From Marthasterias glacialis (Eukaryota; Echinodermata; Asteroidea; Forcipulatida; Asteriidae): DNA of 64,000 bases. Below, one piece after another: positions 23,492-35,377 of the stretch (positions are counted from its first letter, which is position 1; every line of letters starts with the position of its first letter). The stretch lies in contig OU452224.1 of assembly GCA_911728455.2 (NCBI GenBank), positions 3,224,001-3,288,000 of the forward strand. The letters are read 5' to 3'. Made by a program: the position numbers and the translations under genes. The notes under the pieces were generated by a model. That model was not told where the DNA came from. It saw nothing but the letters and a program-made list of their open reading frames with translations, and made no database searches.

Positions 23492-24780
23492 TAAATCGCT
23501 ACCATTTCTCTCATATAACTGGTCTATTATATCTCAAATTTATTTAGTACAAACTTCCCCTGATTTTCTTCGTCACCAGACTCCCGTCTTTGCTAATCTT
23601 ATGCATTGAGACCAGTAAAGTATAGTCTGTTCCCAATCCCAATGTCTAGCTATCGGACTTCTATAGCATAGTGTTAAGTGGTTCAAACACAGAACCTTCA
23701 TTAAAATACAAATTTATTCTTTATATATTAGAAACGATAACAAATTCATATGTGGGCCCAATAGCTCAACTGGTTGGGCTGTGGACTAGAACTGCACGAC
23801 AAAATGACTGAACTCGGTTTCACATTTATGAACATTTTCTTTAAAATACATTCTGATTTATTTTTCTTAGACGCTTGAAATTGCTCGCAGCACAATATTA
23901 ATACAGAGCTACTAAAATACTTTAGTTCACAATGCTTGTTTCAGTTAAAAATGTGAACGAGGAAATAGCCCCCCCCCCCCACTCCAGGCTCAACAAAATT
24001 CAATAGAATTATTCAATGTTACCTTTTTCTTTACCTCTACAAAGTATTTTGGTTCATCTACAGTTACAGTACAAAGTTAAAGGTTCCTCTATCATGGCAA
24101 GAAACTAAGCAAGCAATCATGGTTAAAGGAAAAATATAATTTAATTCCCATCCTCCAGTTTTCCACAAAGCATACCATCCAGCTTGGTGCTCGATATGTG
24201 GCAGGGTGTACCCTCCTCCTATTGTGTCTTCATTGTGTTCTGGGAATCTCAGGAATTCTTTTGAGCATTTTTTTTTTTTTTTTTTTTTGGGTGCTTCTGT
24301 ACAAGTGGGGAAGAGTGTGTTAGAGAATGGGAACATTTGGGGGGCCTCCCTCTGCCACATATCGGACATGGTATACAGCTAATCTGTGAAAATTGTACAC
24401 AATTTCATAGGAAGTCAAGTTTTAGAGAAAACACTATATAAGTATTTGTGTTGTCATCAATTTTGTTTGCAGATGTTTATAGCTGGCTTATTTTGATTGC
24501 GACAATCAAATTAAAGGTATAAACAACAGTGATTTTAAGGGTCTTCAAATGCTTTTTTCTTGACTTGGACAGTAGAAATGTTTCTCTGGAGGTTTGGAAC
24601 TGGTTTATAACTTTCTCATTCAGATTGAATGAATCAGCCGAGTTTTCTTTTCACTTTAATCACATTTCACAACTTCTTCCATGGGTGCAAAGATTGTTCT
24701 CATTATGTTTTCTTAATCAGAGTTCTGCAGTGAGTCTTATCACGGTTCCACTGACGGTTCTTCTATCTATCTAATGGGTC
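23492..24780. other. Gene-free stretch with a tRNA-like SINE piece
   Basis: Near 23755 a box A-like TAGCTCAACTGGTTGGGCT occurs. Sequence close to it (23700-23745, TTTATTCTTTATATATTAGA) recurs inverted near 41720-41745, where another tRNA-like head lies at 41600-41705, so both are probably one SINE family. Poly-T (about 24270-24288) and poly-C runs are also present. No protein recognised. Confidence 0.45.
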
Positions 24781-25000
24781 AAATGGTAGTTCCTCAATGA
24801 CTGTTCCTTTGTAAATGGTTCCAATGGCTCCAGTGGTTTTAATGGTTCTAATGGTGGTCCCATTGTTATGGTTTCAAGAGTTCCAGTAGACTTAATGGTT
24901 CCACTGATGGTTTCAACAGTTCCAATGGTTTTAATGGTTCCACTGATGTATTTAACGGTTCCAATGGTTTGACTGATTTCAATGATGGTTCCTCCCGAGT
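24780..25000 (-). repeat. Repeat encoding and flanking the C-terminal tail of the zinc-finger protein
   Basis: Variants of GAACCATTAAAACCACTGGA (minus strand) repeat from inside the end of the reading frame to about 80 bp beyond its stop codon. They encode the proline- and leucine-rich tail (SVKPLEPLNTSVEPLKPLEL). Confidence 0.7.
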
Positions 25001-26182
25001 GTGAATTGTCGAATGGCGTCTTAAAAGAGGTCTAGTCAAAAAGCCTTTTCCACAAACATCACAGACAAATGGCCTTTCATCAGAATGGCACTTTGAATGT
25101 ACTTCCAGCATACTTTGAAGTGCGTAGGATCTACCACAGACTTCACATTCAAATGGTCTCTCGTTGGTGTGGAATCTCAGTTTATGATTTTTTAGGGTAT
25201 TTTTCTTGGCTACAGCTCTGCCACAAATATCGCAAACAAATGGTTTTTCCTTTGTGTGGACGAGGAGATGTTCGCGGAGTCCAGATTGGCAAGAAAAAGC
25301 TTTCCCACAAATATCACAAACGAATGGTTTTTCATTGGTGTGGACACGCTGATGTGCTTTCAGAGCAGAGCTCTGGGAACAGGCTTTTCCACAAACGTCG
25401 CACACATATTCTTTTATATTCGCATGGGTTTTAGTATGTTGAGTTAGACCACTTTTCCAAGTGAATGCTTTCCCGCAAATATCACAAACATAGCGTTTTT
25501 TGTTGTGTAAAATGTGGACTCGCTTATGCGAGTATAGGGAACTTTTAGTTGAAAATGCTTTTTCACAATTATCGCACCTGAATGGTTTTTCAGTGGAATG
25601 TGTGCTGGCATGACATTTCAGGCTGCTGCTGTTACTGAAGCCTTTGCCACAAACATCACACACAAATGGCTTTTCGTTTGTATGGCTTCTATAGTGCACG
25701 GTTAGAGCACTGTTATGTGCAAAAGTTTTGTCGCAAACATCACACACAATCCTTTTTTCATTTCGGGGGACACAGGCATGGGAAATAAGACTGCCTTTCT
25801 GTTTGTAGATTCTCCCACAAACTTTACATTCGAATGGTTTCTCATTTGTGTGAACCCTTTTATGTAAGACCAGATGAACATAAACAGGAAAAGCTTTGCC
25901 GCAGATATCACAGACAAAAGGCTTTTCAGTTGCGTGGGTTTTTTTGTGCGTGAGCAGACCAGATTTATAGGCAAAGTCTTTGCCACAAATGTCACAGACG
26001 CACCGCTCGTTCAATGCATGTACTCTGGCATGCAATTTCAAAGTGCCTTTTTGTTTGAACGCTTTACCACAAACGTCACATCCAAATGGTCTGTTGGTTG
26101 TGTGGATCCGTTGATGTGATGCATAATAGGATTTGTGTGTAAAAGCTTTACTACAAACTCCACACACAAAAGGCTTCTCCAT
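24866..26182 (-). CDS. C2H2 zinc-finger protein, 14 fingers
   Basis: Predicted nuclear DNA-binding protein of about 438 residues from the ATG at 26182. Fingers start at once after METKPF-like text (M-E-K-P-F-V-C) and repeat every 28 residues with the CxxC-x12-HxxxH pattern and (T)NEKPFVCD linkers. I count 14. Finger 5 has lost its second histidine (HACVP), and finger 12 has HxxxxH spacing. The fingers are followed by a repetitive Pro/Leu tail and TAA. There is no KRAB, SCAN, BTB or ZAD domain in this exon. The frame stays open 5' of the ATG to an acceptor-like TTATTGGCAG, so the true N-terminus may come from upstream exons. The orthologue cannot be named because such families expand lineage by lineage. 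Confidence 0.9.
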   Translation of the reverse strand: MEKPFVCGVCSKAFTHKSYYASHQRIHTTNRPFGCDVCGKAFKQKGTLKLHARVHALNERCVCDICGKDFAYKSGLLTHKKTHATEKPFVCDICGKAFPVYVHLVLHKRVHTNEKPFECKVCGRIYKQKGSLISHACVPRNEKRIVCDVCDKTFAHNSALTVHYRSHTNEKPFVCDVCGKGFSNSSSLKCHASTHSTEKPFRCDNCEKAFSTKSSLYSHKRVHILHNKKRYVCDICGKAFTWKSGLTQHTKTHANIKEYVCDVCGKACSQSSALKAHQRVHTNEKPFVCDICGKAFSCQSGLREHLLVHTKEKPFVCDICGRAVAKKNTLKNHKLRFHTNERPFECEVCGRSYALQSMLEVHSKCHSDERPFVCDVCGKGFLTRPLLRRHSTIHTREEPSLKSVKPLEPLNTSVEPLKPLELLKPSVEPLSLLELLKP

Positions 26183-26199
26183 CGTGTAGAACCTCAAGT

Positions 26200-27197
26200 C
26201 AAAACAACTCTGCCAATAACAATATCACTGCACTTCAAACAACAATCCAATATTTCTCCTTAGTCCCAATTCTTCTGTTGCTTTTTGTCCAACTCCCATC
26301 CGAACACAGAATCCTAAAAAAACAAATGAAAGAGGATAAAATTAAACAAAACTTCAAGGATATTTGTAATGCACTTTACTAACTGTAGGCACCTACCAGA
26401 GACGTAGCCACAGGGGGGGGGGGCATGGGGGCACCCCACCAATTTTCCAGTGCCCCCCCCCCCCTAAAAAAAAAAAAAATCCAGTTATAATTCATTAAAA
26501 AAACATACCCCCACCACCCCCAATTTTAGTGTAAACATTACAATCATTAGTCAACATCTGACGAATAACCCCACATGCAAAACTGAAATGAAGTCAAATT
26601 ATCTTGTTCTTTCACTTTGCGTTGCAATAATCGGAGGCTGAGCTTGAGCATGTGTTACGTTACTAAACCAACGGTAATAGTATTAGTAACTAATACTAAC
26701 TACGTCTTACGTACTAAATTGCAGACTGCAGTGTGGAGTCCATTCTTTATCTATCTTGCTTGGACATGATACAATAGTACAGTGGCTTCCTAGTAGTAGT
26801 AGCTATCGGCAAGAGCAAAAAGTACAACTGCAGGTGCTCTAGTTTTGCTGAAAATGTAACATTTTTAACAACACAGAATGGACAATGTTCAACATAATTC
26901 ACTCAGGCCATGCAGGATGTGGCTCGTTAAGAAGGGCGACCTCAATAGTCCAAACTTGTACAGGTGTCCAAATTAACAAGAAGGTCAAAGGTCGCCAGCA
27001 ACTCTTCACAGGCACGACTGGTTAGTTAGACGGTGTAGACAATCTCCTGAATACAGTCAGTGAGTGATATTAATGGGGAATAGGCATGAGATTGTTGCTA
27101 TTAATTGCCAGTTATGACCGGAAGATTTCTATGCAAGTACAACTTTTTTAGACACACATGATAATTGGGTAAATCTGCTTTTGTACACACTTGGACT
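26200..27197. other. 5' flank of the zinc-finger gene, no coding gene recognised
   Basis: Contains acceptor-like TTTGTTTTTTTAG (minus strand, about 26314), which could define a 5' untranslated exon of the zinc-finger gene. Poly-G and poly-C tracts at 26411-26465 beside GACGTAGCCAC resemble the repeat at 34.27-34.44 kb. Otherwise nothing recognised. Confidence 0.4.
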
Positions 27198-27206
27198 ACC
27201 GGAACT

Positions 27207-27291
27207 TACTCAGAACTATGACTGAGCTGAGGTTCGTTCCACTATCGTCTCCACGAGCGATAGCGGAACGAACCTCATAGTTCTAGGAGTA
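27207..27291. mobile_element. 85-bp palindromic MITE with 9-bp target-site duplication
   Basis: An element beginning TACTCAGAACTATG and ending CATAGTTCTAGGAGTA is flanked on both sides by ACCGGAACT (27198-27206 and 27292-27300). Its core GAGGTTCGTTCC and GGAACGAACCTC form the two arms. It is a close relative of the element at 53486-53578. Confidence 0.8.
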
Positions 27292-27339
27292 ACCGGAACT
27301 AACATGTAACATGGCCAGACATTCCATTGTGTAGAGTGC

Positions 27340-27768
27340 GCACGCATGCACTCACCCTTCGTTTTCCTAGAGTTCATTCATGAAATCTCCCTTTTCTGGG
27401 GGTTATTGTGTATTCCCTGATATCAGGCCATCGTCCATTTGTTGTACAATACTACAAATGAGTGGTATGAAAGATTGATAGGCTGCCACCATTGTTTATC
27501 ATTGTATTCGGCATATGGGAGGTAAGTCCAAGATTTTTAGCATACTATTGCCAATTTTCGGCCGCGGCTTACAACCAAGGTTTGGCCAATTCACGTTGAA
27601 GACATTCCTTATTTTCTCGAAAGAGAACAAAGATTCTCAGTGCATTTTCAGTCAAGTTTTTGTTGTGACAACGATATTAAAAAAAAGAAGTTATTCCGTC
27701 AGTTCCGAGAAATTTATCCCATGCATAAGTATGAAAAAAATGTGGAAACCCTGGCGCCAAGTGGTTAA
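27340..27768. mobile_element. Copy of TTAACCAGTTG-family MITE (3' end intact)
   Basis: The right end CTGGCGCCAAGTGGTTAA matches the ends of the copies at 38.77, 44.37 and 62.75 kb. Interior blocks such as AAAGATTCTC, TTGTGACAACG and CATTGTATTCGGC are shared with them. The left end is not clear. Confidence 0.55.
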
Positions 27769-28532
27769 TCTCTATTCTCTTAGTAGCAATGCTCATGAAG
27801 TGTTTTTTTGTTATAGCTGCCTTTAATTCATTTTACAATTTCCTTTTCATTTCCAGCCAAATAGCTAATCCTAACAGGTCTTGAGAAGTAACTATAGATG
27901 CGTTATACAATCTGTTTTTCACTACCAGCTGACAGGAATAATTTTGGCAGTCAGTCCTTACAGTTAAGATGTCTTAACTATTTGAATTCAGACCCTTGTT
28001 GGGTGATGTGGTCTGAGAAAGCAAAGGATGCTGATGAGATATAATCATGGTGAGTTGAAAACTAATAAAATTTGTTCCCCTGTAGCTAATCGTAATAACA
28101 ACTTCAACAGGTCTTGAGAAGTAACTATAGAGAAAGAGACGTGACCAGCCACACTGGGGAAACATACCCAGAGGGCTCAGTTTAGTCAGGAGCCCTGTGT
28201 TCATACATTAAGAGTGTTGCAGGCTAGTCCAACTTGTTTATAAGGCAGCCCTATAGGCTAATCAAAAGTGTTAAGGAACCTGTTTGTGTGAAACTGTTTA
28301 ATCTTTCATAAAAATATCAAGAAAGAATCACCTGGGTTTGTCAAATATGCAATATTTATGCAGGCCTGTTGAAATGTACAACTGACTGGAGGCAAGTCGG
28401 AAGAAACTGAGACTGCTCAGCAAATTAAAAGGAAAAAGGAACAAGCAAGTTAAATCAATCTAACTGTTGTAATGATGGGTAATGTTCTTAAACACTAAAT
28501 GTCTCAAATTGTGCATTTTGTTTGTGTTGCAG

Positions 28533-29735
28533 TCAGGCTCAGCATCTCCAAAGACATCCACCCGTCAACAAGTAGATGTCCAAGACCAGCCCATGGTAAA
28601 GGAGCTGCACTCTCCAGTAAAGTATACTTTTGATATTTATCCCTGGTCCCACATGGAGCTCTGTTTGTTCATGTGTGTGGCAGCCAACTTTATTAAGGAT
28701 TTGTGCTTTAGATGGGCAGACTGGAAGAAAGCCAGTCTGTTGTGTCATCGTCTAATTTCATGATGCCTTGGAAACCATGTGGAGCCTGATAGATGTTGCA
28801 ATCAGAGACATTATCACGATGGTTTGTGATTCGCCGCATTAATTGTGAAGAATACGTGGTGATGCTCTTGTTTTAACAGAAGTTAACATCAATGATTTTC
28901 TTGCAGCATTACAATTAACAAATATCAATACGATTTCTTAGCTTTTGGAGAGTTAAATTTGTGCATTTTGTTTGCCAGATAAGTTTCATGCTGAGAGAGC
29001 TCACTGATATAAAGTTGTGGCTTATTTCTACTGCAACAATCAATATAATCCTATATTGCTACTTACATTGTTGGTTTTGTTCACTTAGTTTTGACTGAAA
29101 TAAAACAAATCTGAAAGTAACGCAAGTTATCTCAACCTGACTGTTTTAATTATGGGCAATGTTCTTATTAACACTAAAGGTCATAAACTGCGCATTTTGT
29201 TTGTGTTGCAGTTAGGCTTAGCATCTCTAATGACATCCACCTGTCAACAAGTAGATGTCCAAGACCAGCCTATGATAAAAGAGCTGCACTCTCCAGTAAA
29301 AGGTGAATTCCCAAAAAGTATACTTTCAATATTTACCCCTGGTCCCAAATAGAGCTCTGTAATAATTGTGCAGAATACATTGCTGCTCTTGTTTAAACAG
29401 AAGTTAACACAATTCACTTTCTTTTTAACAGCATTTAAAAATGTTGGTATGTCAAAATAGTCCTTACATGCATTGGGTCTTCCGAACATTTTGTTTCCGC
29501 TTTCAATGTTGGTATTCTTCACTTACCATTTGATTGAAAACATTGAAGAAAAAACAATTAAGTCAAAGCAACTAATCTGAACCTAACTGTTTTACTGATG
29601 GACAATATTTTTAAATACTTATTGTTGCAATTTTTGCTTTTTGTTTGTGTTGCAGAAAGGCTAAGTATCTCCAAAGAAATCTACCCGTCAACAAGTAGAT
29701 GTCCAAGACCAGCTTATCATATAGGAGCTGCACTC
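28533..29735 (+). CDS. Triplicated 84-bp exon-like segment (28533-28616, 29212-29295, 29656-29735)
   Basis: Each copy follows a good acceptor (TTTGTTTGTGTTGCAG). The first two end at a GTAAAG or GTAAAA donor, giving 84 bp with symmetric phase. Read in the frame starting at the third base, all three copies are open and conserved: RLSISKDIHPSTSRC, RLSISNDIHLSTSRC and RLSISKEIYPSTSRC, each followed by PRPA. The first-base frame is stopped in copy 3. Roughly 80 bp upstream of each exon is duplicated too. I recognise no domain and cannot name a gene. The third copy has lost its donor. Confidence 0.4.
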
Positions 29736-29739
29736 TCCT

Positions 29740-30770
29740 TCGTTGTATGTATCTTGTTTGAAAAAGAATGCAAGTTATGTAAACCTAATTACTGGGAAAT
29801 CATTTGACCTTTTAAAGTTAAATCCAAATACACGTACTCGATATTTTCTTGTATACATTTTGTAACTGCATAATGTTGACAAGCGAGATAAGCAGATTAA
29901 ACACACAACAGAAAATTTAAAAGTTGAACATTTGATGAGCATTCTTAGATGTAAAGGCAACAATAAAAGCACCCTTTTTTTTTTTACAAAATGTTTGTTT
30001 TCCCCCTTTGTCAGCATCAGGTGCATCATTGAGTGTAACACTCTTAAGAGTGATGAGTGATTGAAAAAGAACAGCAATGGTTTACTGATGATGGTATAAC
30101 CTTGCCCTGATTATTGTAATCTCCTGATCTTGAGACAGAGAAATCAATAAGCTCAAAATATTCCCTGATTAGGTAATATAAAGAAGAAGAAAAATGTTAG
30201 TAGCGTCAAAAACAAAGCACTTGTTGAACTTTCTCGCAGAGTACTACGGTCTACCTTTAACAAAAACAAAGGAGAAAAGAAATGGTTAAAAATCAAGTAC
30301 ACACATAATGACTTATCACACTGTAAACAAAACGTGATACCATCCATCACTGGGGGAGGGGTCCTGACCAGTTTTTAATCACCCCTGAAAGGGATTTTGC
30401 ACATTTTTGGCTTGCATACAATTTCTTATCGGTAAACTTGATCTTTCAGAGCTAGAGATGTAGCTAATAGTCCCCTGAAGTCAAGTGCAAAATGAAACAC
30501 CTCTACTGACATCTTGAAGGCTACAGGGTATAAAGGAGAGCAACATGTATGATCATCAAGACATCCTAGCAGTTCATCTAGCAATCATGAATGAACAACC
30601 AAGCACTTTGAGTTTGTAGGTTTGTTTGTTTCATGTTTTTATCTTTTGTGTTTATCGTCGTATAGTGGGCTGTTTTTGCAGCACTATACAGTTAACATCT
30701 TGTAAATAAGTACACCATTGCAAGCAAGCACATACGCGTTTTTTGAGCTGTGAAATTGGAGATCTTAGAG
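29740..30770. other. Gap, no gene recognised
   Basis: AT-rich unique sequence with scattered small frames. Nothing recognised. Confidence 0.4.
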
Positions 30771-30774
30771 CCTT

Positions 30775-30995
30775 GGTAGTGCGGAGATTCGATTGGTGGT
30801 GCGGAGATTCTATTTGTGGTGCAGAGATTCGATTGGTGGTGCGGAGATTTGATTGGTGGTGCGGAGATTCGATTGGTGGTGCGGAGATTCGATTGGTAGT
30901 GCGGAGATTCGATTGGTGGTGCGAAGATTCGATTGGTGGTGTGGCGATTCGATTGGTGGTGCGGCGATTCGATTGGTGGTGCGGGGATTCGATTC
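30775..30995. repeat. 20-bp minisatellite, about 11 units
   Basis: The unit GATTCGATTGGTGGTGCGGA repeats with few substitutions. The 20-bp period shifts reading frame each unit, and the open frames on both strands (WCGDSIGGAEIRLVVRRFD and the reverse) are a by-product of the absence of stop triplets in the unit. Confidence 0.9.
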
Positions 30996-31375
30996 GGAAT
31001 CGATGGAGGTAAACACGGGAAATTCCGAAATATTAAAGGGACCTGGACACTTGCACGTGGCATGTGGGGTCCTACTGCCGGCCAGGGTGATAGCTGGATG
31101 TTGATCTTAAAGATGCATCAGGCTGCTCTACCGGGGGAGCATGGTGCTGGTGTGATCACAAATGGTTGGCAAACGGCAGTAGTCCCTAGTCTTGGCCGTG
31201 GGGCTTTGGGACCGCGTTACTACAGCTAGGGGACTGCCTTGGGGTTCGCCTTGGGGTGGCGGACCGGACCCTGCCGAAAGGTGGGTGTAATGGCTCCGAC
31301 GATGCTAGAAAGCGTGTGGGGCTGGTATCCTGGGACCTGCTCGTGGTGGCCCTGCTTTAGACTAACCTTACCAGG
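30996..31375. other. GC-rich block of unknown origin
   Basis: Clearly richer in G and C than either flank, and it starts directly at the end of the 20-bp array. It carries a short open frame on the plus strand with no recognised family. It may be part of a transposable element together with the minisatellite; no terminal repeats were found. Confidence 0.35.
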
Positions 31376-33115
31376 ATGATATTGGCAAAATTTAGAACTG
31401 ACTGAATTAAAATGCTTGCAATGGTGTTCTTATAATATATTTGTTATTTTTAATTATAAGGTTATGAGACTGTTGATCAATCACCTTGTTAAACTTTATT
31501 AGTAGTACATACAGTAACTTTGATGTGGTTTTTGCCCCAAAATAGTATACATTGTTTCAAATGTTTGGCAATAAATGCGATTTTGTAACATACAGAAACA
31601 AGGCTGCTGCTGATGGGTTGGAGTGGCTAAAACGTCATCGTGCGTTGAAAATATTGCGGCCAACGTCAAACAAGGAATGAATAGTAAAAAATATAAATCA
31701 TTGATATTATAAAAACAAAACAAAAAATGATTTCTAGATGTTTTAAATACAAAACAACATATCCAGATTTATATTCAGATTTATTTATTAAAATTCCAAT
31801 AAATTTAATCACTAACATCTGAAAAGAATTCAGTTTTGTGATTTGATTAAAATAACTAAAAAGAAAAGACCAAATTACAAGTAGCATGTTGGTATTTTAA
31901 TTCTAATTTTAATCAGAAAACAAAACACAATTTTTGAATTAAAAATAAATGTTAACAATTGTAATTGCACTAATTACTTGCTATAAAAATGATTCCATTC
32001 ACACCTTCATCTGTTAAAGATTATGCTGTTATAAATATGAATGTGTCACAATTTTAACTAAAAAATGATAGTCTATACATTGGTAAATGTTTGTTCATGG
32101 TAGTTCATGAATTTGAAAGAAAAATATGTGATAAAGCTAATGTAGTGTCTCCTACTAACATTCCATAATTAAATTAGGTTTTGAATTAAATAAATGTTAT
32201 TTAAATTCATTACACATTTAACATATCTCAATGAGTTTTGTTTAAATATGTTATTACCTAAATACATAAATGCTAAATCATGAACATGTTCTAGATTCTT
32301 AAGTATTGAGTTGTTGCTTCAGTTAAATGCATATGGTGACATTGTTAAAAATATTGATAAATTGATTAACGTTTATATGACAAAGTTAAAAATGTATATA
32401 TCAATTAAGTCAACATTAATATAACACATTAATCTAACAAATTTAGAGTTATTCACATTTGAACAACTGTTCATTTTACACTGCTATGTGGTGTTTTTAA
32501 GAACTAACTTAAACATATTGATGTTATATATGATAAACTTTAACCCAACGCCCAACTGTCAATTTTGATGAAGATAGAGCAAGTGCTTAAGATTTTTGGT
32601 TTTTAAATTATATATCTTTAATAAATCCTATCAGTGTGTTAAATGCAAATTATGACATTGTTCAATATTAATAAATTACTGAACATATATGACAGAATTA
32701 AATATACATATATACATGTATAAATTAAATCAACATTAATTTAACTCTAAAAAGTCTATGTTTCAAATGACAGAATTAAAAATATATATATATATATAAA
32801 TTAAATCAAAATAGCAGCCTCGCTTCGGAAACGCCTTGTTTGACACTTGAAATGTGATAAGAAATGAAATAAATGGTTATCTCAATTGCAGTCAATACAA
32901 TTAAAGCAGTGTCTTTAAAGATCAGTCCCAAATTTTACTTGACGATAAAAATAAACCACAAGTTTGATTAGGAATTCTACCAATCCATTACTGAAATGAA
33001 AAATCATGTGACACCCTCCCGAAGTTGGACACAGTATAAATGAGTATATGTACAGAGAAGTCCAACCCATTGTTTCTCATTGGGCCAGTGTAAATATTGC
33101 TTTAAATCACTGAAG
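31376..33115. other. Strongly AT-rich gene-free stretch
   Basis: Dominated by A and T with repeated AAATTAAAT- and TATATA-type words. No gene, tRNA or clear tandem unit seen. Confidence 0.5.
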
Positions 33116-33124
33116 GGTAACTTT

Positions 33125-33905
33125 ATATAATAGTATTAATAATATACATAATAATATTATTAATAGTAATAATAATAATGATAATGATAATGATAGAAAT
33201 AATGATAAGGGTAAGGGTAAGGATAATAATAATGATAATGATAATGATAACAATGATAATAATAATGATGGGGGTAATGATAAGGGTAAGGGTAAGGGTA
33301 ATGTTAATGATAAGGGCAATGATAAAGATGGGGGTAATAGTAAGGGTAAGGGTAATGTTAATGATAAGGGCATGAAGGGCAATGATAATTATGGGGGTAT
33401 GATAATGACAAATAAAGTTAAATCAAGGGTAAGGGTAAGGGTAAGGGTAATCTTAATGATAATGATAATGATAATGATGGGGATGAGGGCAAGGGTAATG
33501 ATGATACTGATAATGATATTGATAATGATGATAATGATTATGACGATTTGGGTAATGATAGTGATAAGGGTAATGATAATGATGGGGATAATGATAACAG
33601 TAAAGGTTATGATAATGATGGAGATAAAGTTAAATCAAGGGTAAGGGTAAGGGTAATCTTAATGATGATGGGAATGAGGGTAAGGGTAATGATATTGATA
33701 ATGATTATGATTATGATAATGATGTTGATGGGGATAATGATAATAACAAAGAAAAGGACAAGGAATAGGGCAAGGGTAGTTATAATGATAATGATAATGA
33801 TAATGATGGGGACAATGATAAGAGTAAGGTTAATGATAATGCTAAGGATAAGGATAAGGATAACAGTAAGGGTAATGAAAATGATGATGATGGGGATAAT
33901 GATAA
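33125..33905. repeat. GATAAT / GGGTAA hexamer-like microsatellite
   Basis: About 780 bp of interspersed AATGAT, GATAAT and GGTAAG steps, including runs of GGGTAAGGGTAA. The plus strand is almost free of C (purine plus T). Long Met/Ile/Arg and Leu/Ser/Pro frames arise on the two strands from composition alone. Confidence 0.9.
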
Positions 33906-34269
33906 AAAAGGCATTTATATGGCACCTCACAAAAAACAAAACCTAGGCAATAATAGTACCTAAAAATAATATTAAAGATAGTTTAAGTGTACAGAGAACA
34001 AGCCAAGTACGTTAACACGCAAGCAAACTAAACTAAAAGTATAAATGCAAGAAGAAAACAAAACTTCATGTAGAAAATACCTTAAAAATCTAAAAACAAA
34101 GCATTAGAAAAGATCTTTCTGACAGGTATGTTTTTCTTTGATTACATGGCATACCTTTTAGCTACTGAACAAAACAATCTCACGTGATTCAAATAGAGGT
34201 AATGGTGAGGTAGAACCACTTTTATCGTAAATGAAAAATATTAATATAAAAAAATGTGTTCAAGATGCA

Positions 34270-34440
34270 TGTGTAGGAGTGTGCAGGATTTTCTCACTGG
34301 GGCACACTGGGGGGGGGGGGGCAGGGGCCATGTGTTTTCAATGAATTACATGTATCTGCATTATTTTCATGGGGGCACCTTGGGGGCATTGATCAATAGT
34401 GGGGGGGGGGGGAGGGGGGTATAACTACGCTACTGGGAGT
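34270..34440. repeat. G-tract repeat related to 26.40 kb
   Basis: Long G runs with GGGGGCACCTTGGGGGCA and an end reading AACTACGCTACTGGGAG. The segment at 26.40 kb has the inverse arrangement starting GACGTAGCCACAGG. Probably ends of a dispersed element. Confidence 0.35.
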
Positions 34441-35144
34441 GTGATTTTATCAAGGATGCTAAAATTAGGGGATGGTAGATAGTGGTGGCGCCCTCTAGCA
34501 GTGACCAAAAGAAATGAACATTAGTGCTACGAATACTGCATAACGTAATAACTGATATAGCATTTTTGATGCAGGCACTGCGTATAGTCTTCCAGGGTTC
34601 TCATTTTACGAATTGAAAGAGTGTATTTCAATCTCTGCCGATAAAGTTAAATCCAGAGGGTCTGACTTGTACAGGGAATAGTGAGTGTTTTATACAAGAG
34701 GTATTACTGTCAAAATACTGTAATAAATAGTTCATTTTGTTCATTTGTAGGCAATGTGGGTAGAATTTTTGCATAACAAATGAATGATACTTTTGATAAG
34801 GAAAACAAGTAACTAAATGTTATGAGCAATTTAATTATTACTTAATTAAAATAAAGGACCAATACCTCTTGTTAAACATTTTTGATTATATTGTAATTTT
34901 CAATGTAAAACTACTTATTAATGTTTGTAATCTTTATTAGTCTGTTTGTATTATGTAACATGGTTTTTGTTTCTACAAATAAACTATTTTTAAACAGATA
35001 ACAAACATTTCTTCATTTTCTTTTCCTCTCCTCTCCTCTCTAAGGTCAAAGGTCATAGGGTGCATCTCATTTTATTTATTTTTTTTTACCTACCCATCCT
35101 AAGGTTTATATATAACGTCCGAGCAATTTTTTCAAGTGGTGATT

Positions 35145-35225
35145 TATCCCAGTGGGCCAGCTAAAGCTCCCGGAATCCCGGGGCTGTGAGCTCGGGGGTT
35201 CAAATCCTGGTGGACCCCCTTTTTT
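35145..35225 (+). repeat. tRNA-like sequence (SINE head or tRNA pseudogene)
   Basis: CAGTGGGCCAGCTAAAG is followed by CTCGGGGGTTCAAATCCTGG (box B) and a T run. There is a long variable region. The D stem and acceptor stem do not pair well, so not a functional tRNA. Confidence 0.4.
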
Positions 35226-35377
35226 ACTGGTAAAAAATAACTTTTTATAATTTCTTGTAAAATAGGGTACCTTCAGCTCTGTAACCTCTGTCTCTCACCA
35301 CTCTGCTACTGAGCTTTCATGAAAATCTTAACGGTTTTTGACCTGATGAATATTAGAATGGCTGGACTTAGAAAAAT

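Noticed and set aside
30692-31229. Open frames on both strands across the 20-bp minisatellite
   Set aside because: The unit lacks stop triplets in several frames; the peptides are simple repeats with no independent support.
33200-33660. Interstitial telomere
   Set aside because: The repeated word is GGGTAA mixed with GATAAT, not GGGTTA.
33107-33946. Several open frames of 65-130 codons rich in Met, Ile and Arg or Leu, Ser and Pro
   Set aside because: They follow from the hexamer-like repeat composition on both strands and have no start, splice or domain signal.
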